DNA of 64,000 bases from Martinezella rhizogenes (GTDB lineage Bacteria > Pseudomonadota > Alphaproteobacteria > Rhizobiales > Rhizobiaceae): NCBI RefSeq assembly GCF_027460065.1, contig NZ_JAPYZZ010000018.1, positions 1 to 64,000 on the forward strand. Direction: 5' to 3'. A program made the translations under genes and the position numbers. Shown here in pieces: positions 9,771 to 18,289 of the stretch (its first letter is position 1; every line of letters begins with the position of its first letter). The notes below the pieces were generated by a model, which was not told where the DNA came from, did no database searches, and saw nothing but the letters and a program-made list of their open reading frames with translations.

Positions 9771-10223
9771 ATGTCCATTCCCTTTCCGTCCGCGCCTGCG
9801 GACAAGGAAGTGCTCGAAAACGCAGGTCTCTTTTCGCCGAAATTCGATGCCCATGGCCTCGTCACCGCCGTGGTTACCGATGCGCGCGATGGCGAATTGC
9901 TGATGGTAGCGCACATGAATGCGGAAGCCCTGTCGCTGACGCTCGAGACCGGCATCGCGCATTATTACAGCCGCTCCCGCGACAAGATCTGGAAGAAGGG
10001 CGAAACCTCCGGCAACCTGCAGACGGTGAAGGAATTCCGCACCGATTGTGATCAGGATGCCGTATGGCTGAAGGTCTCCGTCGCCGGCCATGATGCGACC
10101 TGCCATACCGGCCGCCGCTCATGCTTTTACCGCACTGTCGAGCTCTCCAACGACGATGCTGTGACGAAAATCACCGACGATACCCGCCATTTCGATCCGG
10201 CCACCACCTATTCCGACACATAA
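9771..10223 (+). CDS. hisI: Phosphoribosyl-AMP cyclohydrolase
   Basis: The 150-residue enzyme opens the adenine ring of PR-AMP in histidine synthesis. The Asp cluster [10 protein letters not shown] and the zinc motif [10 protein letters not shown] are both present. It is a stand-alone cyclohydrolase without a fused pyrophosphohydrolase domain, as usual in Alphaproteobacteria. I start at ATG 9771 (MSIPFPSA); the frame is open further upstream to 9702, but that start lacks support. It lies apart from other his genes, next to folE. Confidence 0.95.
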   Translation: MSIPFPSAPADKEVLENAGLFSPKFDAHGLVTAVVTDARDGELLMVAHMNAEALSLTLETGIAHYYSRSRDKIWKKGETSGNLQTVKEFRTDCDQDAVWLKVSVAGHDATCHTGRRSCFYRTVELSNDDAVTKITDDTRHFDPATTYSDT

Positions 10224-10317
10224 ACGGCCACCTTCCATCGGCCGCACCAATTTGCTACCAATATAGCAGGCTCCGGGGATAGGGTGGAGCCTCGTGGAAC
10301 TGGCAGGGAGTGCGGTC

Positions 10318-11256
10318 ATGTTGGGATGGGGAAATCGTCACAATCAGCTTGCGGCTGGAAATCCCGAAGCCACCGGCAATGAGCCGCCCGTCACCCAGAT
10401 CGTCGACAAGCACCGCATTGCGCTCGCTCTTGGCGGCGGTGCGGCGCGCGGCTGGGCCCATATCGGCGTGCTGCGGGCGCTGGACGAAGCGGGCGTGAAG
10501 ATCGGCATGATCGCCGGCACCTCGATCGGCGCGCTTGTGGGCGGTTGTTATCTCGCCGGCAAGCTCGATGAACTGGAGGAATTCGCACGGTCGCTGACGA
10601 TGCGCCGCATTGCCGGCCTGCTCGACCTGACGATCGGTGGCGGTGGCCTCTTTGGCGGTATGCGGCTGACCAAGCGCATGCAGGAACATCTGGAAGGCCT
10701 GCGTGTCGAAAACCTCGACCACCCCTTCATCGCCGTCGCCACGGAACTGCGCACCGGCCACGAGGTCTGGATCCACCAGGGCGATCTCGTCACCGCGCTG
10801 CGCTCGTCCTATGCGCTGCCCGGCATCTTCGAGCCCGTGTTATGCAACGGCCGCACCCTGATTGACGGCGCGCTTGTCAATCCCGTGCCCGTTTCCGTTT
10901 GCCGCGCCTATGAGCAGGCGCTGGTCGTTGCGGTAAACCTCAATTACGATCTTTTCGGCCGTTCCGCCGTGGTCAAACACGCGTCCTCACCACATGGCGG
11001 CGGCATACCGCCCGCGGAAACCGCGCCGCGTCCCGGCCTGCCGGGCGTCATGGTACAGGCCTTCAACATCATTCAGGACAGGATTTCGCGCTCGCGCCTG
11101 GCCGGCGATCCGCCCGATCTGATGCTGCATCCGCGCATCAACGATATCGGCCTGTCGGAATTCCATCGCGCCAGCGAAGCCATCGACCGCGGATATCAGG
11201 AAACGCGTGCGCGTATTCCGGAACTCGAGCGCATGCAGCAGGCATTCCGGCGCTAG
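10318..11256 (+). CDS. Patatin-like phospholipase family protein
   Basis: The 312-residue protein has the patatin oxyanion-hole GGGAARG (39-45), the nucleophile elbow GTSIG (Ser69) and the catalytic Asp in DGALVNPVP. It resembles the RssA/NTE-like cytoplasmic esterases, which hydrolyse acyl chains of phospholipids or lysophospholipids. The ATG at 10318 has AGGGAG seven bases upstream and is preferred over a GTG at 10294. It lies 94 bp after hisI. Confidence 0.92.
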   Translation: MLGWGNRHNQLAAGNPEATGNEPPVTQIVDKHRIALALGGGAARGWAHIGVLRALDEAGVKIGMIAGTSIGALVGGCYLAGKLDELEEFARSLTMRRIAGLLDLTIGGGGLFGGMRLTKRMQEHLEGLRVENLDHPFIAVATELRTGHEVWIHQGDLVTALRSSYALPGIFEPVLCNGRTLIDGALVNPVPVSVCRAYEQALVVAVNLNYDLFGRSAVVKHASSPHGGGIPPAETAPRPGLPGVMVQAFNIIQDRISRSRLAGDPPDLMLHPRINDIGLSEFHRASEAIDRGYQETRARIPELERMQQAFRR

Positions 11257-11279
11257 CGCGCGAGACCCCCGCCCCCCCC

Positions 11280-11396
11280 CCATTCCTGTGCTTGTCACAG
11301 GAATCCAGCAGACGCGCGTCTGCGTGGCGGGAAGAACTCCGCTCAGCCCAAGGACTTGGGCTGACTAGATTCCTGTGACAAGCACAGGAATGAGGG
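11280..11396. repeat. Intergenic palindromic repeat, family 1 copy
   Basis: The outer arms CATTCCTGTGCTTGTCACAG and, inverted, TTCCTGTGACAAGCACAGGAATG are perfectly complementary. Inside are GACGCGCGTCTGCG and CAGCCCAAGGACTTGGGCTG. A run of ten C lies immediately before the left arm (11272-11281). It lies between two convergent genes and probably ends both transcripts. Confidence 0.82.
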
Positions 11397-11475
11397 AAGT
11401 GAGACGCCTCGCGATCAGAAATCCTTGCCTATCACCAAACATCTAAAATCGTACACCGCCGACGCCAGAAGAACC

Positions 11476-11910
11476 TCACCCGGCAATATAGGCCTTGATA
11501 TGCTCCGCTTCGGCTTCGATCTCGCCGATCCGCGCCTTCACCACGTCACCGATGGAGATGATACCGGCAAGACGGCCGTTCTCTTCAACCGGGACATGCC
11601 TGAAGCGTCCGCCCGTCATGATTTCCATCAGCTCATCGGTGGTGGAATTGTGATGACAGCGAATGACGTTCTTGGTCATGGCCACCGACACGGATTGCAG
11701 GAGGGAAGCGGCACCCTGGCCCGCCACGGCCTTCACCAGATCGCGTTCCGTGAAGATACCGAGAACCACGCCATCGCCATCGGTCACGACGACGGAACCG
11801 ATCTTGTGCGTATGCAGCGTTCCTGCCGCCTCGCCGATGCTGACGTCCGGACCGACAGTCACGACGTCCCGGCCCTTGCGGTCGAGAAGATCCTTTACGA
11901 ATGTTGGCAT
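11476..11910 (-). CDS. CBS domain-containing protein
   Basis: The 144-residue protein is made of two CBS domains: the first spans residues 8-60 (IGSVVVTDGDGVVLGIFTER) and the second about 77-130 (FRHVPVEENGRLAGIISIGD). Paired CBS domains bind adenosine nucleotides and sense energy state, but a stand-alone pair gives no target. It is a single gene between the patatin gene (convergent) and the rhomboid gene. Confidence 0.9.
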   Translation of the reverse strand: MPTFVKDLLDRKGRDVVTVGPDVSIGEAAGTLHTHKIGSVVVTDGDGVVLGIFTERDLVKAVAGQGAASLLQSVSVAMTKNVIRCHHNSTTDELMEIMTGGRFRHVPVEENGRLAGIISIGDVVKARIGEIEAEAEHIKAYIAG

Positions 11911-12066
11911 TTCTTCCTCCTCTTATCGGCAATCCGCACCACGCCGCAGCCTCCTCCGGCGGTTGCAAATCATCAGCCATGGTGCGCTGAGGCCCGCATG
12001 AATGCAATCCCGGATGGGACGCGCAAAAGCAAATTTGCGTCGCGGCCGACAAGGAGCGTGATCGGC

Positions 12067-12804
12067 TTAACGTGACGGACGATCGAAAAGGCCGAAGAAC
12101 AGGAAACCCAGCAGAAAGCCGAAGACATGCGCATCCCAGGCGATCTGCCCGCCGACATCGCCGAACAGCGGCACGCCCACGGCAATCAGCACATTGCCGA
12201 ACAGCCACATCAGCGTGAAGATCATCACGGTGCGGTTGGAAAGTGCCGCAAGAATGCTCTGCCGCGGCATCAGATGGCCGAAGGAGGCGCTGTAGCCACC
12301 GCGCGCGGGAAAGGCAAAGCGACAGGCTGCCCCCATTAGCGCCGAAACGACGCCGGAGGCACCGATCAGCACCGTGGCATCACCCCAGTTCAACGCCGCA
12401 TGACCAAAGGCCGAAACGGCGGCGGAAATGCACCATAACAGCACGAAGCGCACTGTTCCGATCCGGCGCAGAACCGGCGCGCCGAAGGCCATCAGCCACA
12501 GGCCGTTGAAGAGAATATGCTCGACGCCGCCATGCAGGAAAGAATAAGTCACCGGTGTCCAGAGCCATTCCAGCCCCTGTTGGGAAAAAGGCGTAGCATA
12601 ACGCAACGGAATGAAGCCGAAGGTGAAGATGAACCAGCGCTCACCTTCCTCCGACAGAAGATAGGCGGGAACCACATAAGCTATGACCAGCGCTGCCAAT
12701 ATGCCGACGAGCAGCCCTGGCAGGTTGAAGACGGGATTGTTCGTGTCGTCTTTCGGTTCCGGCGTTTCCGAAACCGGCGGCTGTTCGCCGTCCTCATAGG
12801 ACAT
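12067..12804 (-). CDS. Rhomboid family intramembrane serine protease
   Basis: The 245-residue protein has a soluble N-terminal tail of about 30 residues followed by six membrane segments. The catalytic Ser150 lies in LIGASGVVSA and His226 in WDAHVFGFLLG; the supporting HGGVEHILFN (91-100) motif is intact, so it should be an active inner-membrane protease. AGGG lies eight bases before the ATG. The substrate is unknown. Confidence 0.93.
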   Translation of the reverse strand: MSYEDGEQPPVSETPEPKDDTNNPVFNLPGLLVGILAALVIAYVVPAYLLSEEGERWFIFTFGFIPLRYATPFSQQGLEWLWTPVTYSFLHGGVEHILFNGLWLMAFGAPVLRRIGTVRFVLLWCISAAVSAFGHAALNWGDATVLIGASGVVSALMGAACRFAFPARGGYSASFGHLMPRQSILAALSNRTVMIFTLMWLFGNVLIAVGVPLFGDVGGQIAWDAHVFGFLLGFLFFGLFDRPSR

Positions 12805-13159
12805 GATCCCATCCCTGTCTTGGTCGAAATTGGTGTTCCCCGAGCAATATAGGAAGCCCGAACGAAAAAAAAGCCGTCCCGCCCTTGTAGCACGCGACGC
12901 CGAACCGTAACGGGTTCGAGCGCCGGGCCACGGGCGGTCCGGCTTGTCGGCGCACCCGTGGAATAGCAGGCGGCGCCATCAATTGTGCTGAAGGGAGCAT
13001 TCCCCCGACATGGCGGCACGGATGCCACGACCATGACCGCGAGGCAATCTCAACCATTTGTTAACCTTAACAAATCCGGTTGGCACGAAAATCGCTACAG
13101 GTAGAATTACAGACGTTCGGATGGACATGATGTCCCAAAAACGAACATGGAGAAATGCT
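12805..13159. other. Intergenic region between rhomboid and PAS genes
   Basis: These 355 bp hold divergent promoter space. The only structure seen is an 18-bp dyad at 13057-13074. Short open frames here lack ribosome binding sites and I see no gene. Confidence 0.5.
13057..13074. promoter_or_regulatory. Dyad TTTGTTAA-CC-TTAACAAA, possible operator
   Basis: The arms are eight bases and exactly complementary around a two-base centre, about 85-100 bases upstream of the PAS-protein start. The regulator is unknown. Confidence 0.4.
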
Positions 13160-13717
13160 ATGAAAAGCATGGCCGGACTGGACTTATATGCCTATTGGGA
13201 TGAATTGCGCGGCAGCAGACCCGCGCCACGTCGCGAGGATATCAATCCCGCAAAACTCAAAACCCATCTTGGCGACCTTTTCATCCTGACGGACAAGGGA
13301 GAGGCCACACCTCTCTTCCGCCTTGCGGGCACGCGCCTCTGCGACCTGTTCGGCCGGGAATTGCGCGACCGGCCGTTTTCGGAGCTGTGGCATCAGGCAA
13401 ATGCCACCTTCCCCTGCCGGGTGGCGCGCGGCATCCTGCAACATCAATTGCCTGTTGTCTTCGATGTCGAAGCGGAAGACGATTATGGCGCAGCACCATT
13501 GGCATTCGAAATGCTGCTTTTGCCATTGCGCACGGATGCCGGCGCCGCCCCGCGGCTGCTGGGCGCCCTGCTTCCCGAACGGCCGCGCCAAGAATTCGCG
13601 GCACCCATCCGTTACCTGTCGATGAAAAGCAGCCGCCTGCTGCGCATGGACATCGCGCCATCAAAATATCAGACAGACATGGAAACCGCCTCCGCGCCAT
13701 TTGCGGGACGCTTCTGA
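13160..13717 (+). CDS. PAS domain-containing protein (PAS_5 type)
   Basis: From ATG 13160 the 185-residue protein begins MKSMAGLDLYAYWDELRG, which with the following PRREDINPAKLKTHLGD fits PF07310-type PAS proteins of Rhizobiales. It lacks a second output domain. GGAG lies seven bases before this ATG; ATGs further upstream in the same frame have no ribosome binding site. The role is unknown. The C-terminal tail is basic and Ser-rich. Confidence 0.8.
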   Translation: MKSMAGLDLYAYWDELRGSRPAPRREDINPAKLKTHLGDLFILTDKGEATPLFRLAGTRLCDLFGRELRDRPFSELWHQANATFPCRVARGILQHQLPVVFDVEAEDDYGAAPLAFEMLLLPLRTDAGAAPRLLGALLPERPRQEFAAPIRYLSMKSSRLLRMDIAPSKYQTDMETASAPFAGRF

Positions 13718-13899
13718 CGGCCCGTCCCGCCACGCATGCCCAGGCCGCAGGGTTACCGCTGCCGCAGAATTTTTATAAAAATAGGTCAAAGCTGTAACGA
13801 TTTTACCGATCAGAAGAATTGTAGAGATTAAAGAATACAGTCTGTTAACTCGCGCAATGTAGAAACTCACCATCATCATTCATTATAATTGCGCTGCTC

Positions 13900-14517
13900 A
13901 TGTTCTCGTCCCGTTCGGTCAACACCGCCCAAATCCTGCGCCCGGTTGAGGAAGCCCACCTCGACGACGCCGTCCGCGTGTCCTTCACCGGCCGCCTGAT
14001 GTTGCCCGACCATGAGGAATATGATTGCACCGCGACCGAGATGACCGCCGAACGCGCGCAGTTCACCTGCTCGGGCATGGCCCGCAATGGTGACCGCGTC
14101 ATCGCCTATCTCCAGCATATCGGCCGGATCGAAGGCACGGTGACGGCCCTGACCCCGGCGGGTTTCCTCATCGTCATCAACGCGCCGGAGCGCAAGCGGG
14201 AAAAACTAGCCGCCCAGCTGGCATGGATCGCCAAACGCCAGCTGCTCGGCTTGCCGGAAGACCGCCGCCACGACCGTCTGACGCCGCGCAACGCAAAAGC
14301 GCAACTCGTTCTGGAAGACGGCGTACTCGTCGCCTGCCGGCTGATCGACCTTTCCCTGTCGGGTGCAGCCATCGAAATCGAAAACCGGCCGCCTCTCGGC
14401 ACCCGCGTCCAGCTGGGCAAGAACATGAGCGGCAAGATCGTGCGCCACTTCATGGAAGGCGTCGCGGTCGAGTTCGACCGGGTACAATCGCCCGACGCGC
14501 TGATCGAGTTCCTCTAG
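13900..14517 (+). CDS. PilZ domain-containing protein (two PilZ modules)
   Basis: The 205-residue protein seems to contain two PilZ-like modules. The C-terminal one (about 120-205) has the c-di-GMP contacts: Arg pair in RHDRLTPR and D-x-S-x-x-G in DLSLSGAAIE. The N-terminal one (about 15-90) keeps the fold pattern but its loop TEMTAERAQF departs from the consensus, so it probably does not bind nucleotide. It is probably a c-di-GMP receptor acting on motility or the surface; partners are not encoded nearby. Confidence 0.87.
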   Translation: MFSSRSVNTAQILRPVEEAHLDDAVRVSFTGRLMLPDHEEYDCTATEMTAERAQFTCSGMARNGDRVIAYLQHIGRIEGTVTALTPAGFLIVINAPERKREKLAAQLAWIAKRQLLGLPEDRRHDRLTPRNAKAQLVLEDGVLVACRLIDLSLSGAAIEIENRPPLGTRVQLGKNMSGKIVRHFMEGVAVEFDRVQSPDALIEFL

Positions 14518-14678
14518 AACATTCCAACAGATGCGGCGCGTTTTCGCGCCCTGAACCTGTGCGCGGCATTTTCAGCGCGCAGTGCCCTTCACCATGGCCT
14601 CATAATTGAGAGTATCTCCGGCTGTGCTGGGCTATATCTTCCGTTGCGGCAGCATAAGACGCAAAGATCGGCGCGCGA

Positions 14679-14835
14679 AAGCTCCGCTTCACCTCGGAAA
14701 CCTTCATTCTCTCGTAGTCGCTGCCGAACTTCCATTTCCATGCCGTGACTGCCTACGACATCCAGCGCATGCGCGGCGTGCCGATCGGAAAACGCGATTA
14801 TGAGGGCCAGCTGCGCACCAGATCGGCCTGGATAA
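14679..14835 (+). pseudogene. DUF1993 protein remnant
   Basis: Reading + from about 14679, the peptide ends LPNFHFHAVTAYDIQ then RMRGVPIGKRDYEG, which is the conserved C-terminal signature of DUF1993 proteins (PNFYFH-x-x-TAY-x-ILR-x-x-GV-x-x-GK-x-D). A TAG stop lies three codons before it, and another stop (TAA) interrupts the frame a little further upstream. No N-terminal part of the domain is recognisable, so this is a broken, truncated gene. Confidence 0.6.
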
Positions 14836-15216
14836 CCGCCCCGGGCGGCCACAAAAACCGGCTTTCAAAGATTTTTCCAAGAAAAATGCGATTTTTTTGA
14901 AGTTTTTTCGCCGCCCTTTTCAGACTGTTCCAGCCTGAAACACGCATCCCAAAACGGGAAATCACATCTTCGCCAGGCCCCGCCAGCCGACCGCATGCGA
15001 CCGAAAAAATCGCGGGGCGTGGAAAACCGCTTTAAATCCAGCGGTCTAGATGACTACCAAAAGCCTAAGACGGGAATGCGTAAAATTGTAATAAAACTTG
15101 GCTCAAAAACGCGTAAAAACTCACTCAAATACAATTCAAAATAGCCGCTAATTTGCTGAAATTTAAGCTCAAATTGCCCCGCCTAAATTTCCGTCGGCTC
15201 AAAATATAACTGCGAA

Positions 15217-15239
15217 TGTCTCCTCACCACGGGGAGACA
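15217..15239 (+). promoter_or_regulatory. Hairpin enclosing the ribosome binding site of the BTLCP gene
   Basis: TGTCTCC at 15217-15223 is exactly complementary to GGAGACA at 15233-15239, with a nine-base loop. The GGGGAG Shine-Dalgarno lies in the right arm, four bases before the ATG region at 15244. In RNA the hairpin would hide the site. Confidence 0.5.
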
Positions 15240-15243
15240 AGCA

Positions 15244-15852
15244 ATGAACAAGAACAACCGTTTCGTATTCACTCTGATCGCATTCATCGTCAGCGCCTTC
15301 GCCCATCAGGCAAGCGCTTCGCCGGCCGCGGTCATGCGCGTGATCGGCAAGGCCAATCCGCCGATCGGCCACTATGAATTCTGCCAGACCTATCAGAGCG
15401 AATGCCAGCCGACCTCGCTGGACAATGGCCCGATGCAGCTGACCGAAGAGCGCTGGAAGACGATGCTCGACGTCAACTACACCGTCAACACCACGATCAC
15501 GCCGATGACCGACATGGAAATCTATGGCGTTGAAGAGCGCTGGGCCTATCCCACCACCGTCGGCGATTGCGAAGACTTCGTGCTTCTGAAGCGCAAGATG
15601 CTGATGAACAAGGGCTTCTCCCCCTCCAACCTGCTGATCACAGTCGTTCTGCAGCCGAATGGCGAAGGCCACGCCGTTCTGACCGTCCGCACAGACCGTG
15701 GCGATTTCGTTCTCGACAACATGCGCAACAAGGTCATGAACTGGTCGGAAACCGAATATACCTACCTGAAGCGCCAGGACACGGCCAATCCGGGCCGCTG
15801 GGTGAAAATTCAGGATGGCCGCGCCACCGCTGCGGTTGGCGGCATCCGGTAA
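15244..15852 (+). CDS. Bacterial transglutaminase-like cysteine peptidase (BTLCP)
   Basis: A 26-residue signal peptide (cut after HQASA) precedes a 176-residue domain with the papain-like triad Cys109 (GDCEDF), His143 (EGHAVLTV) and Asp158 (LDNMRNKV). BTLCP (PF06035) proteins are periplasmic peptidases related to LapG, which releases large adhesins in response to c-di-GMP. There is no LapD-like partner or adhesin next to it here. It is transcribed alone and followed by a strong terminator. Confidence 0.93.
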   Translation: MNKNNRFVFTLIAFIVSAFAHQASASPAAVMRVIGKANPPIGHYEFCQTYQSECQPTSLDNGPMQLTEERWKTMLDVNYTVNTTITPMTDMEIYGVEERWAYPTTVGDCEDFVLLKRKMLMNKGFSPSNLLITVVLQPNGEGHAVLTVRTDRGDFVLDNMRNKVMNWSETEYTYLKRQDTANPGRWVKIQDGRATAAVGGIR

Positions 15853-15895
15853 GCCGGGGCAAGCCCGACAGCATACCGTCTCCGTCTCCCCAAAT

Positions 15896-15930
15896 AAAAA
15901 GCCGGCTCCGCGAGGGGCCGGCTTTTTATT
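15896..15930 (+). terminator. Rho-independent terminator after the BTLCP gene
   Basis: AAAAAGCCGGCTCC pairs with GGGGCCGGCTTTTT, followed by ATT. The A-run on the left makes it usable in both directions. Confidence 0.88.
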
Positions 15931-15951
15931 TGCCGATAAACACCTGACACT

Positions 15952-16041
15952 CGACGTCATCCTCGGGCCTGTCCCGAGGATCTGATCACGTCCAACTCAA
16001 TCGAGACGTCGCAGATGCTCGGGACAGGCCCGAGCATGACG
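15952..16041. repeat. Intergenic palindromic repeat, family 2 copy
   Basis: CGTCATCCTCGGGCCTGTCC, the centre with TCAATCGAGACG, then GCTCGGGACAGGCCCGAGC and ATGACGG match the copy at 5144-5229. Changes in each stem are compensated on the other side (GGGCCTG/CAGGCCC here, GGGCTTG/CAAGCCC there). Confidence 0.82.
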
Positions 16042-16109
16042 GAGGATAGCTTTCAGGACACCATCGACTCGGCCGGCGACACAAGGATTTCGTTTTCATC
16101 CATGGAACG

Positions 16110-16544
16110 TCAGAGCAAACCAAGCTCGGCCAGTTCCCGCCTGAGGTCCAGGGGCATGTCTTCCCCACCACCGCCGCCACCGAGATCGCGTGGCGCCTCG
16201 TCGTCCTTCAGGTAGCGCCAGCCCTGAAACGGCCGTTTTGGCGCGGGCGAGGTCTCGATCACCTCGGGGCCGAGAATGAGGTCGCAGCGGGTAATGCCGT
16301 CTTCCCCCTTGAAGGAGCGGATATCGAGCAGCTTCTGCCGCGCCTGCACCTGTCCCTTGATGACCCAATAGAGCGAACCGCCTTCCAGCAGCTCCTCGAC
16401 CCGTTTCGGGATCATCCGGGTGGTGTGAACGCTATGTGGCTCAAGGCCAGCGGCAATTGCGGTCAGGGAGCGATGCGCCACCCACTCCCTCAAATCCTGA
16501 AGGGAGTCCGCACCGACGCAGAGTTTAATGAGATGTAGAGGCAT
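16110..16544 (-). CDS. DUF1489 family protein
   Basis: The 144-residue protein starts MPLHLIKLCVGADSLQDL and contains TRMIPKRVEELLEGGSLYWV, both hallmarks of DUF1489, a family confined to Alphaproteobacteria and without known function. A run of six Gly (residues 124-129) separates the domain from a charged C-terminal tail. It is a single gene upstream of a family 2 repeat. Confidence 0.88.
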   Translation of the reverse strand: MPLHLIKLCVGADSLQDLREWVAHRSLTAIAAGLEPHSVHTTRMIPKRVEELLEGGSLYWVIKGQVQARQKLLDIRSFKGEDGITRCDLILGPEVIETSPAPKRPFQGWRYLKDDEAPRDLGGGGGGEDMPLDLRRELAELGLL

Positions 16545-16609
16545 GCCCCTATCAATGCCTTTTTGCGACGGGCGTCAAGCATCTGGACGAAGCCTGCCGC
16601 CCTGCCCGC

Positions 16610-18013
16610 TCAGCACTCCACAACGTTGACAGCGAGGCCGCCGGTGGAGGTTTCCTTGTATTTTTCGCTCATGTCGTTGCCGGTCTGGCGCATGGTCTCG
16701 ATACAGGCATCCAGCGGCACGAAATGTTGTCCGTCGCCCTTCAGCGCCAGCGAGGCGGCTGTTACCGCCTTGACGGCGCCGAGCGCGTTACGCTCGATGC
16801 AGGGCACCTGCACGAGGCCGGCAATCGGATCGCAGGTCATGCCGAGGTGATGTTCAAGCGCGATTTCAGCGGCATTCTCCACCTGTTCGGGCGAACCACC
16901 CATGACCGCCGCAAGACCTGCCGCCGCCATGGCTGCCGCCGATCCGACTTCGCCCTGACAGCCCACTTCCGCGCCCGATATCGAGGCATTGTGCTTGATG
17001 ATGCCGCCGATCGCAGCGGCAGTCAGCAGAAAGTCACGCACGTCGTCAACCGTCGCATCCTCATGGAAATGCCGGAAATATCTGACCGTGGCCGGAACGA
17101 CGCCCGCCGCACCATTGGTCGGCGCAGTAACGACGCGGCCACCGGCGGCATTCTCTTCGTTCACCGCCATGGCGTAAACGCTGAGCCAGTCATTCGCCAT
17201 GACCGGGTTGAGCCGGTTGCTGCGCCATTCCTCATTGAGTTTCTCATAGATCGAGCGGGCGCGGCGGCGCACCTTGAGGCCTCCGGGCATGATGCCATCC
17301 ACCTTCAGGCCGCGCTCGATGCAGCCGTTCATCGCGTCCCATATCTGGTCGATCCGCTCGTTCAGCTCGTCGCGAGACAACACCGTTTCCTCGTTGGCGC
17401 GCTTCATCTGGGCGATGGTGCGGCCGGAACGGGCAGCCATATCGAGCATTTCCCGGGCGGTCGCGAAAGGATAAGGCACGCGCGGGCCGTTATCGATGGT
17501 CTTGCCACGCTGCTTGATCGCCTCCAGTTCCGTATCGGTCACGACGAAACCGCCGCCAACGGAATAATAGATGCGCTTCACCAGCAGCCTGCCCTGATTG
17601 TCGAAGGCGGAAAAGGTCATGCCGTTGGCATGGCCGGGCAGCGGGTTCTTCTTGTCGAAGACCAGATCCTCGGCCGGGCGGAACACATAGGACGGGTGGC
17701 CGGGCGGCGTTACCGTGCCCGCCTTTTCCACCGCCTCGATGATAGCGTCCATCGCATCGGGATCGACAAGGTCCGGCCGCTCGCCGGTGAGACCGAGAAC
17801 GACGGCGCGCCCGGTGCCGTGGCCGATGCCGGTAAAGGCAAGAGACCCGTGCAGGCTGACCTTCAGCTGCGTAACGGCCGCACCCGACGGCCGCGGCCAC
17901 TCATCGCTGAGGATCAGCCCCAGAAAACGGTTGGCAGCCGTCATCGGCCCCATCGTATGGGAACTGGAAGGACCGATACCGATCTTGAAGACGTCGAAGA
18001 CCGAAAGAAACAT
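16610..18013 (-). CDS. sdaA: L-serine ammonia-lyase (L-serine deaminase)
   Basis: The 467-residue single-chain enzyme converts L-serine to pyruvate and ammonia using a [4Fe-4S] cluster. Cysteines for the cluster are seen in [13 protein letters not shown] and [16 protein letters not shown]. The N-terminal [16 protein letters not shown] is the beta-domain signature. I start at MFLSVFDVF (18013), the family's normal start; the frame is open up to 18076 without a homologous extension. It is transcribed alone. Confidence 0.95.
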   Translation of the reverse strand: MFLSVFDVFKIGIGPSSSHTMGPMTAANRFLGLILSDEWPRPSGAAVTQLKVSLHGSLAFTGIGHGTGRAVVLGLTGERPDLVDPDAMDAIIEAVEKAGTVTPPGHPSYVFRPAEDLVFDKKNPLPGHANGMTFSAFDNQGRLLVKRIYYSVGGGFVVTDTELEAIKQRGKTIDNGPRVPYPFATAREMLDMAARSGRTIAQMKRANEETVLSRDELNERIDQIWDAMNGCIERGLKVDGIMPGGLKVRRRARSIYEKLNEEWRSNRLNPVMANDWLSVYAMAVNEENAAGGRVVTAPTNGAAGVVPATVRYFRHFHEDATVDDVRDFLLTAAAIGGIIKHNASISGAEVGCQGEVGSAAAMAAAGLAAVMGGSPEQVENAAEIALEHHLGMTCDPIAGLVQVPCIERNALGAVKAVTAASLALKGDGQHFVPLDACIETMRQTGNDMSEKYKETSTGGLAVNVVEC

Positions 18014-18125
18014 GAAGCTTACCCTGCGTAATGGATTCCTGCATATCATATCCAAAGCTGGAGCGGATCGCCACAAAAGAGCGTCACCGGCTTTTGCAGC
18101 TGCGACATGAACGTCCCGGAAACGA

Positions 18126-18161
18126 AAACAGCACGGTTTCCAAAGGAAAACCGTGCTGTTT
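18126..18161 (-). terminator. Terminator after the 33-residue membrane protein
   Basis: AACAGCACGGTTTTCC pairs across AAA with GGAAACCGTGCTGTT when read on the minus strand, followed by TTCGTTT. It lies 27 bases past the stop of the small gene at 18188-18289. Confidence 0.8.
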
Positions 18162-18187
18162 CAAAACCTGTCATTCAGGAGAGAGGC

Positions 18188-18289
18188 TTATGGGCTGCCA
18201 AAAATGTACGTCAATGCGAGAAATGCGGCAAAGCCTGCAAGTGCGCGAATGGTAACGCCCCAGCAGGATTTCTGAGCGGTTTCTTCCAT
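18188..18289 (-). CDS. Small single-pass membrane protein, 33 residues
   Basis: On the minus strand, GGAG six bases before an ATG at 18289 opens a 33-codon gene ending at 18188. The peptide starts MEETAQKSCWGV and continues as one hydrophobic helix (about residues 12-30, with GFAAFLALTYIF) ending GSP. A strong terminator follows. Ribosome binding site, membrane segment and terminator together support a real gene. I do not recognise the family and infer an inner-membrane location. Confidence 0.6.
   Translation of the reverse strand: MEETAQKSCWGVTIRALAGFAAFLALTYIFGSP

Larger units (their letters stand above)
14518..15243. other. Long intergenic region
   Basis: These 726 bp hold a decayed DUF1993 coding remnant (about 14680-14835) and then an A/T-rich stretch (about 14860-15215) with many A and T runs that probably serves as promoter and 5' leader of the BTLCP gene. 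A minus-strand open frame at 14589-14852 has no support. Confidence 0.5.

Noticed and set aside
14589..14852. 87-codon minus-strand open frame
   Set aside because: It overlaps the plus-strand DUF1993 remnant, has no ribosome binding site and no protein-like composition.
16724..18031. 435-codon plus-strand open frame over sdaA
   Set aside because: Antisense shadow; sdaA on the minus strand has all its motifs.
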